Assembly (NCBI GenBank): GCA_040381555.1 | Contig: JBEIHC010000013.1 | Location: forward strand, 1-39,103 | Source: CANHCC01 sp040381555 | Lineage (GTDB): Bacteria > Bacteroidota > Bacteroidia > J057 > RFSG01 | Reading direction: 5' to 3' | DNA: 39,103 nt | Shown here: piece after piece, positions 18,501-26,400 of the stretch | Position numbering within the stretch: position 1 is the first letter of the stretch | Layout: each line of letters begins with the position of its first letter | Program-made: the position numbers and the translations under genes | The notes under the pieces: model-generated | What the model saw: the letters and a program-made list of their open reading frames with translations, nothing else | What the model was told of the DNA's origin: nothing | Databases searched by the model: none

Positions 18501-21500
18501 TTAACAGCTTCCTTCTGATTCCCTACCTCTTTATTTGCTCTTGCTTGCATCACCCAAGCTTCTGTATTGTTGGGTTCAAGTTTGATAACTTGTTCCAATG
18601 CTATCAATGCACCTCCAGGGTTGGAAGTTTGTGCCCGTACTTTGGCTAAATGCATCCAGTTAACAGGGTTGTTGGGGTCTACCATTACCGCTGACTCCAA
18701 ATCAGATGCGGTATTCTTATAATCTTTCCTTTCCTCAAATATTCCAGCGCGGAGGGTAAGCAAATCCTCTTGTCCGGGCTTCAATACTAAGGAACGGTTA
18801 ACAGCCTGAAGGGCTTCTTCCGACTTTCTGCTTTTAGAGTAGGCATAAGCCAGTAATCTAGGATATTCAGACTCTTTATTATTAAGTTTTTCTAATCCTG
18901 AATAATCCGTAATGGCTGCAGGTAGATCAGAACGACCTTCCGCCAATTTTGCATGTAACCTTAAGGCAACAGAATCTCCCGGAGCAGATTTAAGATAGAT
19001 CGATAAGGGACTGTAAGCTTCCTCTGAATTACCCGATTTCATCCGAGCATAAGCCAACATACGATATCCTTCCGTTGGCATGGCATCCGTATTCTCCAAA
19101 ACAGAAAGATCCTTCACGGCATCAGAAAATAATTCCAACTGATATAGACATCTTCCTCGGTCATAACGAGCTTCCTTGTTGGTGGGCTGATCTTGTATTA
19201 CCTGATTCAGGTCAATGACAGCCTGAGACCAAGTCCCCATTCGAATATGCAACGAATACCTTTTTTGAGTCAGGTAGGATTTACTGGGGTCTAATTCAAT
19301 GGCTTTGGAATAAGCATTTATGGCTTCGGGCAATTGTCCATTTTCCTGAGACACTTTTCCTTTGTACTCCCATGATTCTGCATTCTGTGGGGAGAGTTTA
19401 TTCCATTCTTCGACCGCGCTTCCTGCATCGGCATAGTTAGCATAATTGAAAGAGGCCTTGGTTAATTTTTCCCAGAGCAAAGCATCTAGGCTATCCGATT
19501 TTAATGCCGTTTTTAAATCTTGAGCTAATGCCTTAAACTCTTTTAAATTCTCCAGCAAGCGAATACGCAAGTCAAGCATTGCTCGGTTTGTAGGTTGAGT
19601 AGCTAAGGCAGCATTCAACTGAACTAAGGCATCGGCTTCTTTGCCTGAAGCGGTTAGGTTGCGTGCTAATCCATAGCGATAGGCAACCTTATTGGGATAT
19701 TGAGTAACCAATGAGGAAAATGGCCCAATGGCTTGGTCTGTTTTATTCAAGTATTCAGCAGAAAGTGCGCTAAGGTGCAAGGCTCCAGTATCGCTGCTTT
19801 CTTTCTGTAAAAACTTCTGGAAATAATCATAAGAAGATTGATATTGTTTCAGATGAAATGCTGCTGTTCCTTGATAATAGGGCAAGTCCGTTCCAGCTGA
19901 ATCGGGAACTTTAATTGCCGTAAAATCCTGAAGAGCTTCTGTAAACTTTCCAGTATTTGTATAAGCAATTCCACGATGGTATAAACTGCGCCATTCACCC
20001 GGCCGAGCTTCTAACACACGCGACATATCAGAAATAACAGCTTCAAACTCTTGTCTATCCAAGAGTAATTCGGCTCTAAATGTAAGATATTCTACATTTC
20101 CGGGATCTAATACAATTGCCTGCGCAAGGGCATTATAAGCACTCTCTGTGTTTCCCTGATAAAAGTAACATTGACCTTTCCCGAAATAGGCAGAAGCACT
20201 TTGAGGCTTGAGTAAAATCAAGCTAATATAATCTTCTAGTGCAAGGGCATATTCTTTTCTACCTTTATATAAATGAGCCCGCAAAGAAAGCGCTTCAAAA
20301 TCTTCCTGATTCATTTTGAGGTAATGAATCAAGTCCTCGATAGAACCTTGATAATCTTTCATCTTTTCCCGACAAATCGCTCGTACCTTCCAAAGAATAG
20401 GATTGTCGGAATTCTGATTAATTCTTTCTGTCAAAAATGGAATAGCCTCGGCATAATTACCCAAGTTAAAGTTACTCATACCTCGATAAAACCAGGCATC
20501 TGAATTATCGGAATTTAATCGCAACGCAACAGCAAGAGAGGAGTCTGCTTGAACATAATCTCCTAAATGATAGTAACTAATCCCGAATGCTGCCCAAGCA
20601 TCTACTTGATTACTGTCTAACTTTAAGCTGACAGCGTAATCATTCACTGCTTCTTGAAAACTGCCCCTATTATAAAACACACTAGCACGCGCTTTCCAAC
20701 TCAGGGCTTGATTATTATCCAACAAAATAGATTTATCTAAATCTGATAAAGCGGCAAGAGTATCCCTCATTCCAGTCAAAGCTAAACCCCTGTAGTAAAA
20801 AGCCTGTGCTTCATCTGGTCGCAATCGAATAACCTGACTGAAGCTAATTACGGCCTGAGGATAAAGCCTTTCGGAAAGATGAATTTTTCCTGAAAATAGA
20901 TTGGCAAGTAAATTATCTGGATTGTCAGTTAGAATAGACTGGAAAACGGTGGTTGCCTGTGAGTATTGATTGGCCTCAAATAGACATATTCCCAAGTTCG
21001 AGGCAACTTCTTCCTCTTTGGGATAAGTGCTGTAAACCTTTTGATAATCTGCTACTGCCTCAGGGAAAAGCCGTAAGGTCTGATAACATTTGCCCCGGTA
21101 TTTATATGCCTCAATATTAGAAGTATCCTTCTCCAATAGCACAGTTAAATCAGCAAGAGCTTCTTTAATTGAATTCAAAGAGTAATACAATTTACCGCGC
21201 GCTAATCTAGCCTCTGCGTCAGCAGGATTAAACTGCAACTGGTTGGTAAGTTCTGATAAGGCTTGGGGAAATTCATTTCTAGCAGCATGAATTCGAGCAA
21301 TTTGAACTCGTGTATTTTTATAATTGGGGTATGCAGCTAGGATTACAGAATAATCCTGCAGTGCCAACGCTGTATCCGGGGAAAATTCATAAGCCTGTGC
21401 TCTTAAAAAAAGAATCTGAGGGTCAGTTGGATTCAAGTTTAGATATCTGCTTAATAGTAGAATTGCCTGCTTCCCATCTCCTTGTTTTTGCAACATCTCC

Positions 21501-23416
21501 TGATAGGCTAGGTAGATTTCTAATTGCATGGGAGATACAGCCAGTGCGATTTCATAAGCAGCAGAGGCAGCTGCATAATTCTGAACCTTTTGATACGCCT
21601 TTGCACGGTAATAATGTGGCTCATATCGATCAGTCTTCAAGCCAGAAGCTTTCTCTAGGTCATATAGGGCAGGGTCAATCTGACCTAACTGATAATATAA
21701 TTGTCCCCTATGAAACCAAGCATCAAACGAACTGGAATCCAGTGAAACGGATTTATTTAAATCTTGAACTGCCTGCGAAAATCTATCCTTTTTTGCCAGA
21801 ATATAGGCTCTCAAAAGATAGGCTTGAGGATCTTTAGGATTAGATTCTATGGCCGCATCCGCATCCGAAAGGGCAGCATCCACATTGCCAACCTTATTTA
21901 ATAAATAGGCACGCTTAAAATAGGCCGCCTTTAGTTTGGGATCTAACTGAAGCGTCTTGTTTAAATCCTGAATGGCACCTTCCGTATCTCCCTTCATTTC
22001 CTTTGCGGTCGCCCTAATCTGATATGTTTCCGCCTCATCCGCCTTTATTTGCAATGATGCGTTTAGGTGTTCTAAAGCTACTATGGAATTTTCAGACTTA
22101 AGATACAACTCTGCTTTGCGATTATAAAACCTATAATCCTGAGGATATTTCTTTATTAATTGATCGTACTGAACAATAGCCTGAGCTATGTCACCAGATT
22201 TCTCATGAACAAAGGCGAGTTCTTCTAATGCTGGAATATAATCAGCCTGCACTTTGAGAGCCTTTTGTAATTCTTCTCTTGCACTTGAAAAATCATTGAG
22301 CGCGGCTTTACCCCTGGCCATTCCTACAAACACATCCGGATTATTTGGGTCAATCAAGGAGGCAGAATAAAAATCAGAAATGGCTCCCGGTTCATCCCCA
22401 GCACGCACCTTTAAAAATCCTCTTTGCAACCATGCGTGAAGATTTCTCGAATCCAGCTCAATACTCCTAGAAAAAGATTGCAATGCATCGTAAGAGCGAC
22501 CCAGCTTAACCATCGACAGACCATTGTAATAATAAGCTTCGGAATTGTTTTTATTGATCTCAATGGATTTCGTAAAGTCTGCCAAGGCTTCTGTCCATTG
22601 ATTGGTAGCAACATACAACTTACCTCTCTCTAACCAACTGAGGTTATTCTCTGGCTCCAATCGAATAGCTGTATTTAAATCATTGAATGCAGAACGAGTA
22701 TTCCCCTGCTTTGCCAGCAACATCCCTCGATAGTAAAAACTTCTGGCATGATCCGGAACAAGCTGAATAGATCGGTTAAAATCATCAATTGCCTCCTGAA
22801 TACGATTGAGCTTAATCATTACAATCCCGCGATTAAATAAAATCCCCTGACTTTTAGGGTCTTTACTCAGAGCTTCATTAAACAAATCAATTGCTTCGAG
22901 ATAATTTTGCAAATCCAAATACACTTCGGAGAGCAAAATATATCCACTCATACTATTAGGGTTTAAGGTGATTGCCCTCCGATAGTCTAATGCTGCACCG
23001 GAAGGGTCCCCCAAATTCATTTTGGCAATTCCCCGATTTAAAAATGCGGTAGAATTCTCTGGCTCCAACAAAATTACCTGGTCAAAATCTAATACGGCAT
23101 TGGCGTAGTCCTTAATCCGAGTTCTACATAATGCCCGCTGTAACCAAGCAACAGAATTACTCGGGTTCTTATCTACAACCTGAGAAAAATCCAATATGGC
23201 AGATTCATATTGTTGATTATTCAATTTTTGGGTACCTGAGGCCATAAGGGCACTCAAATCCTGACCCGAGGCAGAACCAAAACACAACAGAAAAAAAGCA
23301 ATAAAAAAAAGCTTATTCAAAGTTATGCCTACCTTGTTTTCGAACAAGCAAGAATAATTCTGCAAAGCATAGCGAACTAAATACGGGAAAATAAGACTAT
23401 CTAACTGTTTTTGCAT
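12521..23416 (-). CDS. Giant exported TPR solenoid protein (about 105 TPR units)
   Basis: Roughly 3,600 residues made almost wholly of 34-residue tetratricopeptide repeats. Parsing by eye from the signal peptide to the end gives about 105 consecutive units in unbroken register, with the canonical W/Y..L/G..Y..A......A..P pattern. A signal peptide, NKLFFIAFFLLCFGSASG, shows export. The very end (DAGCDDMSRAGEMGYADAY ... Cys-Lys) is the Cys-containing cap seen on many Bacteroidota TPR proteins. Start choice: an ATG at 23497 would overlap the upstream gene. ATG 23416 follows a TATATTTG element by 7 nt. TTG 23320 begins exactly at the signal peptide and is a real alternative. The stop overlaps the plsC start (TAATG). 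Likely a very long protein-binding scaffold in the periplasm or at the surface; function unknown. Confidence 0.9.
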   Translation of the reverse strand: MQKQLDSLIFPYLVRYALQNYSCLFENKVGITLNKLFFIAFFLLCFGSASGQDLSALMASGTQKLNNQQYESAILDFSQVVDKNPSNSVAWLQRALCRTRIKDYANAVLDFDQVILLEPENSTAFLNRGIAKMNLGDPSGAALDYRRAITLNPNSMSGYILLSEVYLDLQNYLEAIDLFNEALSKDPKSQGILFNRGIVMIKLNRIQEAIDDFNRSIQLVPDHARSFYYRGMLLAKQGNTRSAFNDLNTAIRLEPENNLSWLERGKLYVATNQWTEALADFTKSIEINKNNSEAYYYNGLSMVKLGRSYDALQSFSRSIELDSRNLHAWLQRGFLKVRAGDEPGAISDFYSASLIDPNNPDVFVGMARGKAALNDFSSAREELQKALKVQADYIPALEELAFVHEKSGDIAQAIVQYDQLIKKYPQDYRFYNRKAELYLKSENSIVALEHLNASLQIKADEAETYQIRATAKEMKGDTEGAIQDLNKTLQLDPKLKAAYFKRAYLLNKVGNVDAALSDADAAIESNPKDPQAYLLRAYILAKKDRFSQAVQDLNKSVSLDSSSFDAWFHRGQLYYQLGQIDPALYDLEKASGLKTDRYEPHYYRAKAYQKVQNYAAASAAYEIALAVSPMQLEIYLAYQEMLQKQGDGKQAILLLSRYLNLNPTDPQILFLRAQAYEFSPDTALALQDYSVILAAYPNYKNTRVQIARIHAARNEFPQALSELTNQLQFNPADAEARLARGKLYYSLNSIKEALADLTVLLEKDTSNIEAYKYRGKCYQTLRLFPEAVADYQKVYSTYPKEEEVASNLGICLFEANQYSQATTVFQSILTDNPDNLLANLFSGKIHLSERLYPQAVISFSQVIRLRPDEAQAFYYRGLALTGMRDTLAALSDLDKSILLDNNQALSWKARASVFYNRGSFQEAVNDYAVSLKLDSNQVDAWAAFGISYYHLGDYVQADSSLAVALRLNSDNSDAWFYRGMSNFNLGNYAEAIPFLTERINQNSDNPILWKVRAICREKMKDYQGSIEDLIHYLKMNQEDFEALSLRAHLYKGRKEYALALEDYISLILLKPQSASAYFGKGQCYFYQGNTESAYNALAQAIVLDPGNVEYLTFRAELLLDRQEFEAVISDMSRVLEARPGEWRSLYHRGIAYTNTGKFTEALQDFTAIKVPDSAGTDLPYYQGTAAFHLKQYQSSYDYFQKFLQKESSDTGALHLSALSAEYLNKTDQAIGPFSSLVTQYPNKVAYRYGLARNLTASGKEADALVQLNAALATQPTNRAMLDLRIRLLENLKEFKALAQDLKTALKSDSLDALLWEKLTKASFNYANYADAGSAVEEWNKLSPQNAESWEYKGKVSQENGQLPEAINAYSKAIELDPSKSYLTQKRYSLHIRMGTWSQAVIDLNQVIQDQPTNKEARYDRGRCLYQLELFSDAVKDLSVLENTDAMPTEGYRMLAYARMKSGNSEEAYSPLSIYLKSAPGDSVALRLHAKLAEGRSDLPAAITDYSGLEKLNNKESEYPRLLAYAYSKSRKSEEALQAVNRSLVLKPGQEDLLTLRAGIFEERKDYKNTASDLESAVMVDPNNPVNWMHLAKVRAQTSNPGGALIALEQVIKLEPNNTEAWVMQARANKEVGNQKEAVKSWNKVESLEPGNKEVLSGRYPLYMSLKQWETALGDLNQIIRQQPGAARPVYDRGVCYDNLGRFTEAVTDYSAVVSMQSEEPGVVVRLAALQVKINRDEEALLNLESQLGKYPSDTAALQIKASLLEKNQNWKEAEKVYLKLQQADPGKMEYYYQRARILVTLIQNEEALKDVEKALKIAPGNPDLLLLRASLFTDKQDFSRTIADLEKAVELKQDSPEAWWALGNARYKSQLFDGAFVAFQEAINLKSTYEDAWMGMALTNRAQGNLDAALQAYNKVYQLNPENPEVLKERYTLQTILGNIQAAISDLDQLVLSHSNSSIYRKDRGLLLERSGNMAGALEDYSWYLGAEPEDDDIRLHRAKLKITRNEITSAIEDLNRVLSLNPENGEAAFLRGNLNYESRKISEAIADYELAVRLKYKSSELYYRLALCKQEGGNSQDAITYLTRFIEMDNRNPDAYFNRAALHKKLGRNQDALADLRMAQKLNPSESLYSAEIARIYHAEGNYPDALEAAKVSLEVNPNLKNVQLMAAEICYRQKNYSDAIQFYQKGLSDSASAEQYFQAALSAKNLDQKTRALSWINTAIELKPQTRSYYEERAPLLVSLGESDKAEEDYRKIASMDGTSEMAFIQIGKLNLENNDFPSALEAFQKARDLNPYNAEYAQWCGVAAWKSGNTKQALEDLTVAIKQKDTLSLAWYLSGKILFLNQNYSQSIHAFTRAIELGLEPADLYLERGQGFFKIGKWSESVSDLTRYISQSPGDKSGYLHRANAFMELKSWNEAVADFQKVQSIGPADPQIHLKLASAYRELNEDQACIREISSALKMKPDYALGFTERAKLYFKNDQTQQALKDIQRALEINANLPEPRKLRAEFYSKDSRWAEACDDLAQVVQHTPSDNHSWQLYAQALEKQGKNAPAIDAWNRYLEIIRNKPEPWYSKAILELRQVDTASAISSCKNAILQDSSFKPAFLLLSDLLVNTRNYSDLVSVASSLCRLAPEEGVHFFRLGLALSETNSTADALTAFAGAEARNHKPDALYAVRSKILLENGDLKGALQDLQTCILRYPSDPSYKSITSGVLVQMKEFAAAEEMLSSLINSGTATEELLDRRLQCRINQNNRSGILEDLTKLLEAYPPKASRLEARAKIFLIQNNKADALKDYDMLLTMEPARGDIWQAAAELLVSLGQQKKALPYFEKALDINPSNPEMLISQADVKVASGDFEGGIRGYTEALKIQPNNLFLVLKRADVEYSVGKFEVAVSDYTRYLNDYPDNIQAVYRLAVAAHKSSQYETAISAYTKCLEAAYSGEDPLSGRADAYWQAGKTELAAKDYQSILQKKPDDTFAAVRLGEVSFRTQDYPAAIQSFRLLWNSGSNTPEIAYFLGKSFIALSQPDSGYYYLDESILKNVQLSDPYLIRGNYRLKQNQFENAEKDFAQALSLDPDNTDAQAGRAMALMGLGNADAAIGELSKLLEVNPDNVEILRNRITCWMILQNADKLLLDLNKVIGMKEGRAQDYLQRGNIYENQEKNAEAAADFTQYLALNPDDKVVSMKLAKLKASLDDFSGAADAYQAAVIADPANTEAWLELAKTTLRMGDFEEAERAFTEYLNRTNEAAAEIWLLRGNARSRIAKVDQAIEDYSEAIKLEPKLSDAWSFRGILYYQKKQLDQAIQDLSKAIELDGRYSEALFIRGKAYFESNNFTAATQDFQTLYRRESGNIDAGSRYAQSLAASRDTVKAISIYDELIAANPQFGLIEQRANLKLSTGDYSEAILDYDKLRGIDPTSVIPIGRKGIAKMHLQDTVVAIDLLTQAIAKDPTNPEWYSYRGLAKTKSSPEEALVDLSKSIELNGSFALAYMLRANIRYNRLDYAGAMPDYTRAIELKPDYKEAYFNRADAKAGLGDYRSAVKDYTKVIEMQPDYEDAYFNRGVVKLKLNDALTALDDFKKCIELNPKNGRNLCHQGMAKLGLKQKDAGCDDMSRAGEMGYADAYDYIRKLCK
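17647..20098 (-). repeat. Tandem eight-TPR super-repeats inside the giant TPR gene
   Basis: Within the solenoid, TPR units recur with a period of eight (272 residues, about 816 bp). Three blocks start near residues 1134, 1406 and 1678 (numbered from the ATG at 23497), and the pattern is seen again at 1950. Equivalent units share wording beyond the TPR consensus. First units carry VEYLTFRAELL, SYLTQKRYSLH, VLSGRYPLY and VLKERYTLQ. Second units carry LYHRGIAY, YDRGRCLY, YDRGVCYD and KDRGLLLE. Sixth units carry LDLRIRLLENLKEF, LTLRAGIFEERKDY and LLLRASLFTDKQDF. This indicates growth by duplication of eight-repeat modules, now diverged. Confidence 0.65.
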
Positions 23417-23423
23417 CAAGCCA

Positions 23424-23431
23424 CAAATATA
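23424..23431 (-). promoter_or_regulatory. Candidate -7 promoter element of the giant TPR gene
   Basis: On the minus strand 23431-23424 reads TATATTTG, a perfect TAnnTTTG match, located between the stop of the T9SS-B gene and the ATG at 23416 (7 nt apart). No ideally spaced -33 TTTG was found; the nearest TTTG is only about 12 nt upstream. It would let the giant gene be transcribed separately from the 5-kb gene before it. Confidence 0.45.
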
Positions 23432-23466
23432 CACAAGATGCCCCAAATTAGGGTGAAATTCAAGCT

Positions 23467-26400
23467 CTAACGCAGGAGGGAAACAGAACCCTGCCACGCA
23501 TTTTCCCCTATGCTGAGCCGATAAAAATATACCCCCTCCGAGACCAAATTTCCATTCAAATCAAGCCCATCCCAACCTTGGCGGGCGTTTCGGGTTTCAA
23601 AACAGGTCACCCCCCAACGATCATAAACTTGTAATACAAATGCCTCATCACCAGAATATTCTACCCAAAATAAATCATTCTGATTATCTCCATTGGGAGT
23701 AAATACATTCGGAATAAACAATTCTGCCGGAATAATTCGGTAAGGGCCTAAACGACGAGATACAATACAACCCTCAGCTGTATTTGCCTGTACATCAATA
23801 AAATAAATTCCAGGCTGAGTGTATTCATGTAGAAAAGTTGATTCCTCTGATTGCAGTCCATCTCCTAATGTCCAGCGCCAAGTAACCTCCCTGTCTGATT
23901 GCCCAAACAAGCGAATTTTAGAAAACTGAGGGAAACTCAACTCAACTGGAGCAGGGGGGTCTGATTGAACAACTATTTCTGGAGAGGGTAATATTTGAAT
24001 CGGTATCTCCTTAGTTAAAGTATCCGAACAGGCGCCAACCCCCATCACGGTCAACTGAATCTGATAAGTACCAGGTAGCAAGTAAACATGCTTAGGATTT
24101 ACCTCATTACTCCAAGAACTTCCGTCCCCAAAATCCCAACGATGCCCTATTGTATTGGCAGATAAACTACTAACATTCAACTCCCAGGGGTCACATCCAA
24201 TGGGATTACTTAGTACAAAATCAGCAACAGGACCTGGATGAACTGTAATTTGAACTGAATCCTTATCGGAGCAAAATCCCTCTGTTGCACTCAATACATA
24301 AGTTACAGAAGTATCTGGGCTGGCCAATGTGTTATTGGAATTTTGATTTTGAATCCCCAAAGCCGGCGACCAGAAAAAACTAGCATTCCCTACCCCAGCT
24401 ATTGAAGTAAGTTGTACGCTTTGGCCCGGACAAATAATATTTGTATCTGCAAACAATTGAAGATTCAAAGATGGGTAAACAGTAATCAAAACAGAATCAT
24501 AAGCCTCACAGTAACTTACCCCGTTTCCAGAACTGACGGTAAGATAAAACACTTGAGTAGAAGGGGGGAGACAAACCGGATTTAATGTATTAGGAGAAGT
24601 TAGCCCAATCTGAGGAGACCATTCGAAAGTATGAGGGAAAGTCCCGCCGGTATAATTGCCCTGCAAAGCAATACCCAATCCATCCGCACAAACAAAAGTA
24701 TCTGGCCCGGCTTCTACTGCAGGTGTAGGATGGACTATAACCAAAACCGAGGCAGGTAAACTGGGACACGGTCCATTCCATGCACGAAATGAATATAAAG
24801 TAGTATCATTCGGACTTGCTATTGGCTTAAGAATGGTACTGTCATTCAAGCCACTACCAGGTGTCCACGAATAGGCTTGAGCGATTCCTTGTTGCACCTG
24901 TCCATTGAGTTGTACGCTATCTCCGGCACATACATTCCGGGTGTTGCCTGCTGAAACAATGGGTACCGGGCGAACCAACACCAACATCGTATCTGCGATG
25001 CTTTCACACCCATTAGAAGTAGTCACTAAATAATAGGGCGTGGAATAAGCGGGCGAAGCTTTAGGGTCAATTCGGAATGGCTCACTCATTCCCGCTCCAG
25101 GAGCCCATTCGTAAGTGTAAATAGGACCAGATCCTGTCACAATCCCATACAGTTGAGCGGAATCCCCTTCGCAAATAGTGGTGTCATGCCCTGCATCAGC
25201 AATTGGTCTAGGCACCACTACAACTAAAGCTGTGGACAAAGTATTTAAAGTAGTAGAATCACTTTCACAGCCTGTGATCAGGGATCTCGCACGAAGCGTG
25301 TAAGCTGTGGTTGAGCCAGGCTGGGCATAAGTTACCAGACAGGTGTCACAAAACAAGCCAGTAGAAGGAAGCCATCTGACAGAATACCCACCGCTGGGAT
25401 TTTGAATAGAACCTTGCAGAAAAACACCTGGGGCATCCGCACAAAAGCTCAAATCAGTTCCAGCATTCACGACAGGCAAAGGATGCACCGTTACCGTAAT
25501 ACTATCTGTATTACTTCGACATCCATTAAACCCCACAGCATAAAAATAATAAGTAGTGGTCGTATCCGGATTTGCCGCCGGATTCGTGATATTGGCATCA
25601 GACAATGACCCATCCTGAGGAGACCAAACATATGTATATGGAGCTACTCCGCCTGAAGTAATTGAGCTTAACAATACTCCCCCACTCCCATCGCAGCTAA
25701 AAGTATCAGGCGGCAAAGTAACAAAAGGTGCAGGCAAAACGCCTACATAAACGGTATCCATAAAAGTTTCCATGGGACAACCCGGACCTGCACTTCCTTG
25801 AACCGTAATGGTGAAACTAGTTGAAACATTCACCGAAACCGTCGGGTTGGCAATATTCGGATTGACAAAACTGGTAGAGGGCTCCCATTGATAATTGCAC
25901 ACAACACAATTGCTTACTACTGTCAGGGGGAATGGATTGTTATTACCCGCACATACAATTGTATCTCCACCTGCAGCTACTTCTAATCGCCTAACCGTTA
26001 TGGTTGCGAAAGCTGTATCCGTCACATTGCAAGAGGTTGGGTCTGTTGCAATTAACCGAACGGTGTAGGTTCCCGCATTCTGAAAAGTGTGGCTAGCGTT
26101 TGGGGTATTCTGAATTGGAGAATTATCTCCAAAATCCCATTGATAATTCATCGCACCAGAACTGCTATTGGTAAAATTCACAGTAAAGGGAGCACAGCCA
26201 GAAGTTGAGGGAGCAATTGATAAAGAGGCATTGACTGGATTAACCTGAAAGTCAAATTTAAATGCGGCATTATTGCAATTCACCATCGGAGTCACACTAT
26301 TATTGGTGTTTGACCAAGCTCCTGGTGTGGTTGGAAAATCTGAATTACCTCCACATCCCCCACATACCGACTGATACACAATCCCATTCTTATCAAAGCG

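Noticed and set aside
21310..21837. Plus-strand open frame of 175 codons inside the giant TPR gene
   Set aside because: It lies antisense to repeat coding sequence, where long shadow frames are expected; the translation shows no recognisable domain.
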